Below are positions 1 through 8,557 of a stretch of 64,000 bases of DNA, in pieces. A program made the position numbers and the translations under genes. Each line of letters starts with the position of its first letter. The stretch's first letter is position 1. Source of the DNA: Hymenobacter setariae (GTDB lineage: Bacteria; Bacteroidota; Bacteroidia; Cytophagales; Hymenobacteraceae); NCBI RefSeq assembly GCF_007713685.1, contig NZ_VMRJ01000002.1, positions 930,001 to 994,000 of the forward strand. The letters are read 5' to 3'. The notes beneath the pieces are model-generated. The model was not told the origin of the DNA. It worked only from the letters and a program-made list of their open reading frames with translations, and did not search any database.

Positions 1-1036
1 TGAGTTCGGCCAAGGTCAGCTCAACCACCGAGCGGGTGTTCGAAAACGGGGCGTTGAACACGGCCACACCCTTGCGCATGGCGGCGGGCAGGTCTATCTG
101 GTTGGTGCCGATGCAAAACGCGCCGATGGCAATGAGGCGGTTGGCAGCAGCCAGCACGCGCTCGGTCACGTTGGTTTTAGAGCGGATGCCGAGGATGCTC
201 ACGCCCTCAATGCGGGCAATGAGTTCTTCTTCATCGAGGGCGCCGGGCACCAGCTCCACCTGGTAGCCTTCCTGGCGGAAGAGCTCGGCGGCGCGGGCAT
301 CGGGGTTTTCGAGCAGCAATACCTTGATGCGATTCTTGGGGTAGCTCAGGGTCATGGGTAGCTTCAATTGGTACAAAAACTCATCAAAAGTCGGCAGCAC
401 CTCATCGGCGCGGGCGATAACGGTGGGGCGGGCTACGTTTTCGGTGTAAGCGTAAAAACGCTTGGCCAGGCCAGCTTCCCGAATCTGGTAGTCGGTGTAG
501 CCATCGCCGAGCACGTACACGGGGCCGTCGAGCTGCAAGTCTTTCAGCTGCTGAATCTTGCCACCGTCGCGGCTCAGTACGTTGCCCGCGTCGCAGCCCG
601 TAATGGCCCCGCCCTCGTCGAAGGTGAAGGTATTGGCTAGCACATGGTCGGCCGCAATGCCAAACTCGGCTACCACGGGCTCGATAAACTCGCGAAAGCC
701 GCTGCTCACCACATAAATACGGTCGGCGTACTGCCGGAAGAAGTCGCCGTTGCGGCGGATGCTTTCGCTCACTTTGCCTTGCAGCTGCTGCACCAGTGGC
801 CCTAGGTGCTGCCGGTGCGCCCCCAGCAGCGCCAGCCGCTTGCTCAAGGATTCCTGAAAGCCAATTTCGCCAGCCATGCCCTGGTCGGTGAGGGCCTTGA
901 TGGCGGCCACGCGGGTGGCTTGGTCGGGCTGGCCCGTGAGGGCAATAGCAGCAAGCTCATCGAGGCCTTCGACCTGTGTAAAGGTTGAGTCGAAGTCGAA
1001 AACGAGGTAGGGGAGGGGGGCAGCGGGGTCAGGCAT
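1..1036 (-). CDS. Bifunctional phosphoserine phosphatase / D-3-phosphoglycerate dehydrogenase (C-terminus off the window)
   Basis: The frame is open from the ATG at 1036 to the left edge (345 codons). Residues 1 to about 220 are a HAD-type SerB phosphatase: DFDST near residue 14 carries the catalytic aspartates, and a GDGYTD motif follows near residue 183. After a short linker a SerA-type NAD-dependent 2-hydroxyacid dehydrogenase begins (KNRIKVLLLE, then SILGIRSKT and FNAPFSNTRSVVELTLAE, the usual end of its N-terminal substrate domain). The Rossmann and any ACT domains lie outside the window. The two domains are the first and last steps of the phosphorylated serine pathway. The domain calls are firm. 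Whether the phosphatase half truly acts on phosphoserine is inferred from the fusion. Confidence 0.88.
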   Translation of the reverse strand, partial: MPDPAAPLPYLVFDFDSTFTQVEGLDELAAIALTGQPDQATRVAAIKALTDQGMAGEIGFQESLSKRLALLGAHRQHLGPLVQQLQGKVSESIRRNGDFFRQYADRIYVVSSGFREFIEPVVAEFGIAADHVLANTFTFDEGGAITGCDAGNVLSRDGGKIQQLKDLQLDGPVYVLGDGYTDYQIREAGLAKRFYAYTENVARPTVIARADEVLPTFDEFLYQLKLPMTLSYPKNRIKVLLLENPDARAAELFRQEGYQVELVPGALDEEELIARIEGVSILGIRSKTNVTERVLAAANRLIAIGAFCIGTNQIDLPAAMRKGVAVFNAPFSNTRSVVELTLAEL

Positions 1037-1130
1037 GAGCGCAAAGATGCGGCTACTAGTATCTTGTCTGGGTATACTAGTATTATTTACCTAGATATTT
1101 TACCCACGCTGAAAAGGCTAGCTTAGATAG

Positions 1131-1637
1131 ATGGACTACTCAAGCGCTTGGCTTCGCTTCTGCAAAGCGGAGGAAGAGTATTTTGCCAGCAGATATGATT
1201 TCGTGCAAAACGAAATGTTGATGGTGAGCGACTTAAACTTGGGATTGGCTAATGCCAGTCATAACGACACGGCGTTAAGGCTCTTACTAGAAGTACGACC
1301 AAGAGTGGAAGTGATACTACCCTTATTGCCAATTATTATAAACCTAGCTGTTGACAGCAGTAGTTACTATAGAATAGAATTAGCTCAAGAGGTATTGCAC
1401 AACTATAAAAGTGAGTCTCGGGCGAGAAGTACCATTCTGACACTAGTATCGACCTACCTAGATGAGAATGACGAGTGGCACTATCGGAGAATTGCTGAGC
1501 TTTATGAGTTAATGAGTTATGAGGAAGAGCTTACTGATTTTCTAGCGTTATGTCGAGCAAATGCTAACCTGGAAATTCAGGAAATACAGGAGGATTTTAT
1601 TGAACGCAAAAGAGTTACTCTTTCAGGCCGGCAATAG
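1131..1637 (+). CDS. Hypothetical protein, AT-rich orphan
   Basis: This is a 168-residue, mostly helical, acidic soluble protein with no signal peptide or membrane segment. I recognise no family. It uses A/T-ending codons (TTA, ATA, AGA, GAA) far more than its neighbours and is visibly AT-richer than the surrounding DNA, which suggests recent transfer. Its first 100 bases follow an AT-rich stretch at 1040-1120. A hairpin starts 14 bases after the stop. Single small AT-rich genes of this type are often immunity or toxin-neutralising proteins, but nothing in the sequence proves that here. Confidence 0.6.
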   Translation: MDYSSAWLRFCKAEEEYFASRYDFVQNEMLMVSDLNLGLANASHNDTALRLLLEVRPRVEVILPLLPIIINLAVDSSSYYRIELAQEVLHNYKSESRARSTILTLVSTYLDENDEWHYRRIAELYELMSYEEELTDFLALCRANANLEIQEIQEDFIERKRVTLSGRQ

Positions 1638-1650
1638 AACTAAAAAGTAG

Positions 1651-1699
1651 CGCGCTTGTGTCGCCATTTCCAATAAGCTGGACCGGCGACACAAGCGCG
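1651..1699. repeat. Inverted repeat, possible terminator
   Basis: Perfect 14-base arms (CGCGCTTGTGTCGC and its complement) enclose a 21-base loop just after the orphan gene. There is no T tract on either side, so this may be a REP-like element rather than an intrinsic terminator. Confidence 0.6.
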
Positions 1700-1774
1700 T
1701 TAAACAGTGAAAATCTGACCTAATAGCCGCACAAATAGCTGAGAAAACTTAGGTGTTTGTGCAGCACGCAATAC

Positions 1775-2677
1775 TTACTTCCAATTCGCCTTATCGCGCC
1801 AGGTGTGCGTGGGCTCGTAGCCTAGCACGCGGCGGGCTTTTTCTATCGAAAGTAGCGTTTCGTGCTCGCCTAGGTCTTTGCGGACCTCCACGCCGGGCAG
1901 AGCTTCTTTCATCAGCTCGGCTGACGATTTTTCCATCACCGTGTCGGCGTTGGCGATAATGAAGGGATGCATGCCGGTGGCCTGCCACTCAATGGCTTTG
2001 CGGATGGCCTGAGACCCGTCGCGGGCGTCGATGTAGGCCCACATATTCCACTTGCGCTCGTCGGGGTCGGCTTGGTAGCTTGCGAATTTCTCGTAGTCCT
2101 GCGGCTCCATCACGTTGGAGAAGCGCAGGCCGACGAGCTTGAGGTCAGGCGTTTGGTAGCAGAACTGGCGGGCCATGTCCTCCATCAGCACCTTGGCCAG
2201 GGCGTAGGCGCTTTTGGCGCGCAACGGGTAGTCCTCGTCTACCGGGGCGTAGGGCGCGTCATTCTCGAAGGGCTCGCCCAGGGTGGTTTCGCTGCTGGCC
2301 CAAATGACGTTGCGGATGCCCAGGCGGCGCGACGCTTCAAACACGTTGTAGGTGCCCATGATGTTGTTCTGGAACAAGTGGGCATCGGGATACTGGCGCG
2401 GGGTGGGGAAGGCCGCTAAGTGCACGACGGCGTCGAAGGCATTATTGCCCACACCGGCGTGAATGTCAAAACTCACCGACGACAGCGCGTCGAGCGTCTG
2501 GCCAAAGTCGGAGAGGTCGGCGATGATGTGCGGAATACCCTTGGCGGGCGCCACAGTGTCGATAACGAATACGTCGTAGCCGTGGGCTTGCAGGTCTTGC
2601 ACGCAGACTTTGCCCAGCTTGCCGGTGCCACCGGTTACGGCCACGCGGCGGCGCGGGGCTTGTGGTTGATTGCTCAT
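1775..2677 (-). CDS. NAD(P)-dependent epimerase/dehydratase (extended SDR)
   Basis: This is a 300-residue extended short-chain dehydrogenase. The N-terminal cofactor motif GGTGKLG lies at residues 16-22, the acidic residue ending beta-2 is in VFVIDT (NAD preference likely), VVHLAAF follows, and the catalytic YALAK (YxxxK) sits near residue 138. Length and layout fit the NAD-dependent epimerase/dehydratase family acting on sugar nucleotides or similar substrates. The substrate is not readable. It is divergent from the alcohol dehydrogenase at 2875, with 197 bases between them that hold two CCTAGG sites and presumably both promoters. Confidence 0.85.
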   Translation of the reverse strand: MSNQPQAPRRRVAVTGGTGKLGKVCVQDLQAHGYDVFVIDTVAPAKGIPHIIADLSDFGQTLDALSSVSFDIHAGVGNNAFDAVVHLAAFPTPRQYPDAHLFQNNIMGTYNVFEASRRLGIRNVIWASSETTLGEPFENDAPYAPVDEDYPLRAKSAYALAKVLMEDMARQFCYQTPDLKLVGLRFSNVMEPQDYEKFASYQADPDERKWNMWAYIDARDGSQAIRKAIEWQATGMHPFIIANADTVMEKSSAELMKEALPGVEVRKDLGEHETLLSIEKARRVLGYEPTHTWRDKANWK

Positions 2678-2874
2678 AAAAACAGGGATAATCAGGTAGT
2701 GGAAAGGCCGGCCACAGCCAGCTTCCAGCGCATACGGGAAAAGCCCGCTAGCTACTGTGCGTAGGAGTACCTAGGGCCGAATTTTATACCCTAGGTGGTC
2801 CAACCCGCTCTGCTAGCGGACGTTTAAGAAGAACTATCACTCTCCCGTTTTTCTCTCTAAAACCAACCCCCTAC

Positions 2875-3954
2875 ATGGACGCTTACAAAGTGAAAGCTTA
2901 CGGCGCTGCCAACTCCATCTTCAGCGGCCTGAAGGAAATGGAAGTGGAGCGCTACGCCCCCAAATCCGACGAGGTGCACATCGAGATTTTGTTCAGCGGT
3001 GTGTGCCACTCTGACCTGCACCAAGTCAAAAACGACTGGCACAACACGATTTATCCTTGCGTGCCGGGCCACGAAATTATCGGCCGGGTGAAGGAAGCGG
3101 GCAGCGCCGTCACCAAGTTTCAGGTAGGCGACCTAGTGGGCGTGGGCTGCATGATAGACTCGTGCGGTAGCTGCGAGCCCTGCACGCACGGCGAGGAAAA
3201 CTACTGCGAAGGCCCCGTGAGCTGGACGGCCACCTATAATGGCTACATGAAGCCCCAAAACAAGGAGTTCAACACCTTCGGCGGCTACTCTACCGACATC
3301 GTGGTGAAGGAATCCTTCGTGCTCCGCATCCCGGAGACGCTGAATATTGAGGCTGCGGCGCCCATCTTGTGTGCTGGCGTTACCACCTACTCGCCCCTCA
3401 AGCACTGGAACGTAGGCCCCGGCAGCAGCGTGGGCGTGGTGGGCATCGGTGGCCTAGGGCACATGGCGGTGCAGTTGGCGCGGGCGCTGGGTGCCACGGT
3501 CACGGCCATTACGCAAGACGAGAAAAAGCGCGAGGCAGCCGAGCAGCTGGGCGCGCACGAGGTGCTGATTTCGAGCGACTCGAAGGCTATGGAAGCCCAT
3601 GAGTCGCAGTACGACTTCATCCTCATCACCATCCCCGATGCGTTCGACATCAACACCTATGTGAAGCTGGCCAAGCGCAACGGCGTGCTTACCACGGTGG
3701 GCCTGCTAGGGCCGTACAAGCTACCCGTCAACAACATGGAAGTGGCCATGCACCGCCGCTCCATTTCGGGCTCCATCATCGGCAGCATTGCCGAAACGCA
3801 GGAAGTGCTCGATTTCTGCGCCGAGCACAACATTGCGCCCGAGGTGCAGGTGATTAACATGCAGGACATCAACGAGGCCTACGACAAGATGATGGACCGT
3901 GACGTGCGCTTCCGCTACGTCATCGACATGGCTACGCTGAAGAACGCAGAATAA
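2875..3954 (+). CDS. Zinc-dependent NAD(P) alcohol/aldehyde dehydrogenase, YahK/CAD type
   Basis: The protein is a 359-residue medium-chain dehydrogenase. Catalytic zinc ligands are seen in GVCHSDLH and GHEIIG, the structural zinc cysteines in CGSCEPC plus the later C of EENYC, and the Rossmann motif in GIGGLGHMAVQLA. The insert YNGYMKPQN followed by GGYST is characteristic of the cinnamyl-alcohol dehydrogenase/YahK branch, which reduces a wide range of aldehydes with NADPH. The gene stands alone with a clear terminator 16 bases after its stop. Family assignment is strong. The physiological substrate is unknown. Confidence 0.92.
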   Translation: MDAYKVKAYGAANSIFSGLKEMEVERYAPKSDEVHIEILFSGVCHSDLHQVKNDWHNTIYPCVPGHEIIGRVKEAGSAVTKFQVGDLVGVGCMIDSCGSCEPCTHGEENYCEGPVSWTATYNGYMKPQNKEFNTFGGYSTDIVVKESFVLRIPETLNIEAAAPILCAGVTTYSPLKHWNVGPGSSVGVVGIGGLGHMAVQLARALGATVTAITQDEKKREAAEQLGAHEVLISSDSKAMEAHESQYDFILITIPDAFDINTYVKLAKRNGVLTTVGLLGPYKLPVNNMEVAMHRRSISGSIIGSIAETQEVLDFCAEHNIAPEVQVINMQDINEAYDKMMDRDVRFRYVIDMATLKNAE

Positions 3955-3972
3955 ACTGACCACCTTACAGAA

Positions 3973-4006
3973 AAGGCCGACGCTGTGAATAGCGTCGGCC
4001 TTTTTT
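3973..4006 (+). terminator. Intrinsic terminator after the alcohol dehydrogenase
   Basis: A 12-base perfect stem (AAGGCCGACGCT and its complement) with a 6-base loop is followed by a run of six T. Confidence 0.9.
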
Positions 4007-4025
4007 AATGTAGTAGTACCTAAGT

Positions 4026-4439
4026 CTAAGCGCGAGCTAAGCGTCTGGGATTAAAGCGATACCTTGCGCCGCCAAACCAGTACAGCATGAGCGCCCGCGA
4101 GTAGCGTAGCGCGGCCGGGGCCAGCGCCAGTGCCGCGCCAGCCACCGTGAGCACGTAGACCCACACGTCGGGGTCGCCGCCCACGAAGTAGAGTAGCGCG
4201 CCTATGGTGAGCACCGTGGCCACGTTGAAGCCGTAGCTGATAAACATGGCGCCCCAGTAGAAGCCAGGCTCGGGCTCGAGGGGTACGGCGCACACCTCAC
4301 AGCGCTCGGGCATGTCGGTGAAGTGGGCGAGGTTGAAGGCCGAATGCGTGAATAAGCGCCCCTCGTGGCAGTGGGGGCAACGCAGCGAAAGCAGGGCAAG
4401 CGTAGGAGATGCAGGGGCAGCCATGGCGATAAAAAGCAA
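4026..4439 (-). CDS. DUF983 family membrane protein
   Basis: The 137-residue protein carries an N-terminal CPHCHEG and a second pair in CEVC, a four-cysteine ribbon typical of DUF983. Hydrophobic stretches follow (GFYWGAMFISYGFNVATVL, then two further membrane spans). DUF983 proteins are common in Bacteroidota and alphaproteobacteria, and their function is not established. An ATG at 4424 (MAAPASP) is as plausible a start as 4439. The gene converges on the alcohol dehydrogenase. Confidence 0.85.
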   Translation of the reverse strand: MLFIAMAAPASPTLALLSLRCPHCHEGRLFTHSAFNLAHFTDMPERCEVCAVPLEPEPGFYWGAMFISYGFNVATVLTIGALLYFVGGDPDVWVYVLTVAGAALALAPAALRYSRALMLYWFGGARYRFNPRRLARA

Positions 4440-4528
4440 GTAGTAAGGCCTAGGTCGGCACTAGCCGAATGGGCAATACAAAGGTCCGAACCAATCTCTC
4501 CTTAGGAGTAGCCTAAAACCCCTCACTT

Positions 4529-5392
4529 CTAGGACAAATTACCGTTTTGCCGGAAGGCTTCGGGGCTTTGCCCCACATACTTGCGGAAGTAGCGCCCGAA
4601 ATAGGAGGGGTCGTCGAAGCCCAGTTCATCGGCTACTTGCGCTACGCTGAGGGCTGAGTGGGTGAGGAGGCGCTTGGCTTCCAGTACCACGCGGGCGTGG
4701 ATGAGGTCGCTGGCAGTTTGGCCCAGCACGCGGCGGCACAGCGCGTTGAGGTAGTTGGCCGTAAGGTGCAATAAGTCAGCATACTCGCGCACGCTGCGTC
4801 GGGTGCGATAGTGCTGGTTGAGCAGCGCGCCAAACTGCCGAATCTGGCTTTGGGCCAGGCCGGCCTCGGTGGCGGCGGGGGTGGCGGGGTAGTGGCGCGT
4901 GGCCAGCTCCAGAACAAGCCCTAGGTAGGCCCGCAGCACTTCGGCCTGGTTAGGGTGGTCGGTCTGGTACTCGTGCAGCAGCTTTTCGAAGAGCGGCGCT
5001 AGCTCATTAGTAGCTGGTAAGTAAAGCGCGGGCGGGTGGGCATTGTCGAAAAACGGCAGTGCTAGCAAGTCTCGCTCGGGGTAGCGAAACTGGTAGAAGC
5101 TGGGCTCAAAAAATACCACGATACCGTCGGCATCGGGTTCTAGGTGCCACTGGTGCACCTGCCCCGGTGCCAGGAAGAACACGCTGCCCGGCTTGAGGTC
5201 ATACGTCACGAGGTCAACGGTATGCGTGCCGTGGCCCTGCGTGACGTACAGCAATAGGTAAAACGAGTGGCCGTGCGGCGCATTCACGTGCGGAAACCGC
5301 TCGACGTGCGCTCGCAACTGCTCGGCATAATACGGCGTGCGGACGTGCGGAAATGCGGCCAACGCCAGTACTGGCGGGGTAGGAGCTTTCAA
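4529..5392 (-). CDS. AraC family transcriptional regulator
   Basis: The N-terminal cupin-like sensing domain (HGHSFYLLLYVTQG, then LAPGQVHQWHLEPDADG) is followed by a C-terminal double helix-turn-helix, with VREYADLLHLTANYLNALCRR and VAQVADELGFDDPSYFGRYF as the two recognition parts. The frame is open upstream to an ATG at 5581, but that start would run about 100 bases into the DUF421 gene on the same strand and add a proline/alanine-rich segment without family features. I therefore prefer a TTG at 5392, with other TTG codons at 5419 and 5449 possible. The start is uncertain; the rest is firm. Its position just downstream of DUF421 suggests co-transcription. Confidence 0.82.
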   Translation of the reverse strand: MKAPTPPVLALAAFPHVRTPYYAEQLRAHVERFPHVNAPHGHSFYLLLYVTQGHGTHTVDLVTYDLKPGSVFFLAPGQVHQWHLEPDADGIVVFFEPSFYQFRYPERDLLALPFFDNAHPPALYLPATNELAPLFEKLLHEYQTDHPNQAEVLRAYLGLVLELATRHYPATPAATEAGLAQSQIRQFGALLNQHYRTRRSVREYADLLHLTANYLNALCRRVLGQTASDLIHARVVLEAKRLLTHSALSVAQVADELGFDDPSYFGRYFRKYVGQSPEAFRQNGNLS

Positions 5393-5480
5393 GCGTGCAA
5401 GTAGAGGACCTAGGCGCAAAGATGCAGCCAGCCGCGGGCGCCGCGCCAATGTTGAGTGCCCGTGCGTTTTGCGCGCAGAC

Positions 5481-6200
5481 TTAGCCGGGCCGCTCGGCGG
5501 TGCTGGCGGGTACCCATTCCTCGCGCTGGCACTCGGGGCAGGTAGCAGGGGTGCTGGCTTTGAGCTGCTGCACGCGGCCACAGCAGTAGCAGGCGTGGGG
5601 GCCGGCCGTGTCGGCGCGGCGCAGGCGGCGCTCGCAGTGCTCGGGCCTAATGGGCAAGCCGGCTTGCACCGGGTCGGCCGATGGGTAGAAATAGACGCTG
5701 AGGTCGCCGGTCGCTTCCATGTAAGCCAGGCGCACTTGGCCTAGGTGCTCTACTTGCTGCTGCCGCAGTTCACCAAACAGCTCCTTCTGGGTAAGCCGCA
5801 GCTTGCGAAAATTTTCGAGCTTGATGCGACCGTCCTCTACCAGCAGCAGCGGCTTGCCCTCTAGCCAATCGCTGAGGCGCGGGTAGCGCCGCATAAGCAG
5901 ATTAAATAACCAGTACAGCCCCGTGACCACTATAAATACCACGGCCGCATACAGCAGCGAAGTGCTGCCATAGAACATGGTATCGCCCGCTGCCGAGCCT
6001 AGGGCCAGCACCAGGCTTATCTCAAAAATGGAGAGCTGCCGCACCCCGCGCCGGCCCGTGACGCGCAGCGCCACAATGATGATGAAGTACATCACGATGC
6101 ATCGAAACACGATTTCGCCTAGATAGGCGGGCGGCGTGTGGGGCGTCCAGAGGATGCGGTGCCAATCGAAGGGCACCAGAGGGGTAGCAGCGAGCAGCAT
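5481..6200 (-). CDS. DUF421/YetF-type membrane protein with cysteine-rich tail
   Basis: The 239-residue protein has about three N-terminal membrane segments (IVFRCIVMYFIIIVALRV, SLVLALGSAAGDTMF, LLYAAVVFIVVTGLYWLF) and then the YetF cytoplasmic domain (LLVEDGRIKLENFRKLRLTQ). The last 50 residues hold CYCCGRV and CPEC, an apparent zinc ribbon not needed for the YetF fold. The family's function is poorly understood; YetF-type proteins occur in spore and envelope stress contexts in Firmicutes. Confidence 0.85.
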   Translation of the reverse strand: MLLAATPLVPFDWHRILWTPHTPPAYLGEIVFRCIVMYFIIIVALRVTGRRGVRQLSIFEISLVLALGSAAGDTMFYGSTSLLYAAVVFIVVTGLYWLFNLLMRRYPRLSDWLEGKPLLLVEDGRIKLENFRKLRLTQKELFGELRQQQVEHLGQVRLAYMEATGDLSVYFYPSADPVQAGLPIRPEHCERRLRRADTAGPHACYCCGRVQQLKASTPATCPECQREEWVPASTAERPG

Positions 6201-6288
6201 AAACTAAAAGGGCGTAGATGAGTAGGATAAGATTTGCTGCTCGGCAGCAGGTCGTAATTTTACAACTTGCCTTACGATAACCTCCGCT

Positions 6289-7281
6289 ATGAGATACCCG
6301 CTGCTCGCCGCTACCGCGCTGCTCCTCACCGCTGCCGCGCCGGCCACTACTACAGTCGCGCCGCGTAGCCGCACGTTCTTGCTCACGTGCCGGGCCGAGG
6401 TGCCCGTGCAGCCAGCTGGCACCAAGCAACTTGAGTTTTGGATGCCCGTGCCGCACAACGATAAGAGCCAGGATATCCGCGACCTTAAGATTGAGGCTGG
6501 GGCACCTTATAAGGTAGAAACCGACCAGTACGGCAACCAGATGCTGCATCTGAAGCCCGCCAGCGTGCCCACAGCCCCGCTCACCGTCACGCTCACGGCC
6601 CGCGTCACGCGCCGCGAGCACCTCAACCTGCGCGCCACCGACGACCACGCCCCCGCCGAAACCGAAGCAACCGACCCCAACCTCAAGCGCTGGCTGGCCC
6701 CCGACCGGCTAGTGCCGCTCGATGCCAAAATCAAGGCCCAGGCCCAGGAAGTGGTAGCTAAAGCCCACGCCACCACGCCACTGGCGAAGGCCCGGGCTAT
6801 CTACGAGCACGTGGTGAGTACCGTGACCTACGACAAAACCGGCCAGGGCTGGGGCCGCGGCGACATCTACTACGCCTGCGACGCCCGGCGCGGCAACTGC
6901 ACCGATTTCCACGCCATCGTCATTGGCTACTGCCGGGCCCTAGGTATTCCGGCGCGCTTCAGTATTGGGCTGCCGCTGCCCGCCGACCGCGGCAAGGGCG
7001 AGGTGAAAGGCTACCACTGCTGGGCCGAGTTCTTCACCAAGGAAACCGGCTGGGTGCCGGTCGATGCCTCGGAGGCGGCCAAAAACCCCGATAAGCGGGC
7101 GTACTTCTTCGGCGCCCACGACGAAAATCGCGTCGAGTTTACCCGCGGTCGCGACCTAAACCTAGTGCCCAAGCAAGCCGGCCCGCCGCTCAATTACTTC
7201 GTGTATCCCTACGCCGAGGCCGACGGCCAGCCGGTGGAGAATGTAGCCCGCACCTACACCTTCGAGGACGTAGCTCAGTAG
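6289..7281 (+). CDS. Secreted transglutaminase-like protein
   Basis: A signal peptide (residues 1 to about 20) precedes an N-terminal beta domain and a transglutaminase-core domain. The catalytic triad is visible as the cysteine in RGNCTDFHAI, the histidine in GYHCWAEFF, and the aspartate in WVPVDASEA. Such proteins are papain-fold proteases or amidases of the envelope rather than true crosslinkers. It is 330 residues long and stands alone, followed by a long inverted repeat. The family call is firm and the substrate unknown. Confidence 0.88.
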   Translation: MRYPLLAATALLLTAAAPATTTVAPRSRTFLLTCRAEVPVQPAGTKQLEFWMPVPHNDKSQDIRDLKIEAGAPYKVETDQYGNQMLHLKPASVPTAPLTVTLTARVTRREHLNLRATDDHAPAETEATDPNLKRWLAPDRLVPLDAKIKAQAQEVVAKAHATTPLAKARAIYEHVVSTVTYDKTGQGWGRGDIYYACDARRGNCTDFHAIVIGYCRALGIPARFSIGLPLPADRGKGEVKGYHCWAEFFTKETGWVPVDASEAAKNPDKRAYFFGAHDENRVEFTRGRDLNLVPKQAGPPLNYFVYPYAEADGQPVENVARTYTFEDVAQ

Positions 7282-7335
7282 CGCGAACTTTCAGTACGCG
7301 AGTAGCAAACAGCCATTCAGGTTAAAAGAAAATAG

Positions 7336-7445
7336 AACCGGCTGTCATTGCGAGCGCAGCGAAGCAATCTTTCCTTCACGCCAGCGAACGGCTGATAGGC
7401 GCAAAAGGAAAGATTGCTTCGCTGCGCTCGCAATGACAGCCGGTT
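7336..7445. repeat. Long intergenic inverted repeat (REP/BIME-like)
   Basis: Arms of 41 bases match perfectly, separated by 28 bases. The core GTCATTGCGAGCGCAGCGAA recurs in variant form at other intergenic sites of the window. No T tract and no flanking transposase are present. Confidence 0.9.
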
Positions 7446-7535
7446 TTGGCACGTTTCGATTTAATCGAAATAGCTTCTCTTCGCGGATTAAAAGTTCGCG
7501 CTACAGTACCTTACGGCTGAATAACCAGCCGCACC

Positions 7536-8396
7536 GTGCCTTTTCGCATTGTCTTGCCTACTCCGGCCCTGCGCCCGTTTGTGCAGCACTACCTGCTGGT
7601 GCACGTGCGCTACGATGGCGTAGACCCCCGCCAGGCGATGAAGCCCACGACGCCTGCGCCGCAACAGTGCTTGTATTTCTACCCGCGGGGTGGGGTGCGA
7701 ACCTTCCACCACAAGGAAAATAGATTTATCGACCTGCCACGCAGCATCTTGGTGGGGCCGCAGGTGTCGCGGCTCGACTTGCATCTGCCCGTTGAGCACT
7801 TAGTGGTAGGCGCGGCATTTTGGCCCGGTGGGCTGCACCGGCTGCTGGGCGTGCCGGTGAGCGAAATGCTAGATTTTTCGGTCGAGAGCCGGGCGCTGCT
7901 AGGCCCGGCCGTGGCCGAAGTAGCGGCCCGCCTCGAAGAAGCCACTAGCTACGCCACCATGCTGGCCACCCTAGAAACCTATCTGCTGCACATGTTGCGC
8001 CGTCTGCGCTCCGAAGCTGAGCAGCCCCTCGACCGGCTGCTGGCGGTGCTGCTGCCTGGCGGCCACCTAGGGTTCCCGCTCGACCACCTGGCCGCCGAAG
8101 CCTGCCTGAGCCCGCGCCAGTTCGAGCGCAAATTTGTAGAGCGCGTGGGCTTGAATCCCAAGTTGTTTGCCCGCATCGCGCGCTTCGACCGGGCTTTTCG
8201 GCTCAAGGAGCGGCAGCCGGGCCTCGATTGGCTGGCCGTGGCCGTGCGGTGTGGCTACTACGATTACCGCCACTTGGTGCGCGACTTTCGCGAGTTTGCC
8301 GGCGTGACGCCTCCGCAACTGCTGGCCGCCGAAACGGCCCACACCCGCGTGGCGGGCGGCGCGGCGGCGCACTATCTGCCTGTGCTGGGGCTGTAG
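7536..8396 (+). CDS. AraC family transcriptional regulator with DUF6597-like sensor
   Basis: This 286-residue protein starts at a GTG (MPFRIVLPTPALRPFVQHYL). The N-terminal half resembles the DUF6597-type sensory domain that begins with a 'P.LRPFV..Y' motif. The C-terminal half is an AraC helix-turn-helix: LDHLAAEACLSPRQFERKF, then LAVAVRCGYYDYRHLVRDF, and AGVTPPQLL. The ligand and target are unknown. No obvious target gene is adjacent, apart from the secreted NTF2-like gene 160 bases downstream. Confidence 0.85.
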   Translation: MPFRIVLPTPALRPFVQHYLLVHVRYDGVDPRQAMKPTTPAPQQCLYFYPRGGVRTFHHKENRFIDLPRSILVGPQVSRLDLHLPVEHLVVGAAFWPGGLHRLLGVPVSEMLDFSVESRALLGPAVAEVAARLEEATSYATMLATLETYLLHMLRRLRSEAEQPLDRLLAVLLPGGHLGFPLDHLAAEACLSPRQFERKFVERVGLNPKLFARIARFDRAFRLKERQPGLDWLAVAVRCGYYDYRHLVRDFREFAGVTPPQLLAAETAHTRVAGGAAAHYLPVLGL

Positions 8397-8557
8397 CATG
8401 TCGTTTTTTTACTACTTGCAGGGCGGCCGGGAGCCGGAGCTTTGCGAGCCTATTCAGCTGCCTAGGTCCTCAAAAACCACTTGGTAGCAGGAGGCGGCTG
8501 TACGAGTGAAAAGCTGTTCGGCCTGAAACTACTCACCTTGATGCCCCCTTTTCTAGT

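Noticed and set aside
5393..5581. N-terminal extension of the AraC regulator to the ATG at 5581
   Set aside because: It would overlap the DUF421 gene by about 100 bases and adds a low-complexity segment absent from the family.
7336..7445. Insertion sequence or MITE ends
   Set aside because: The arms are long and perfect, but I see no target-site duplication, no transposase, and the same cores recur as stand-alone intergenic palindromes.
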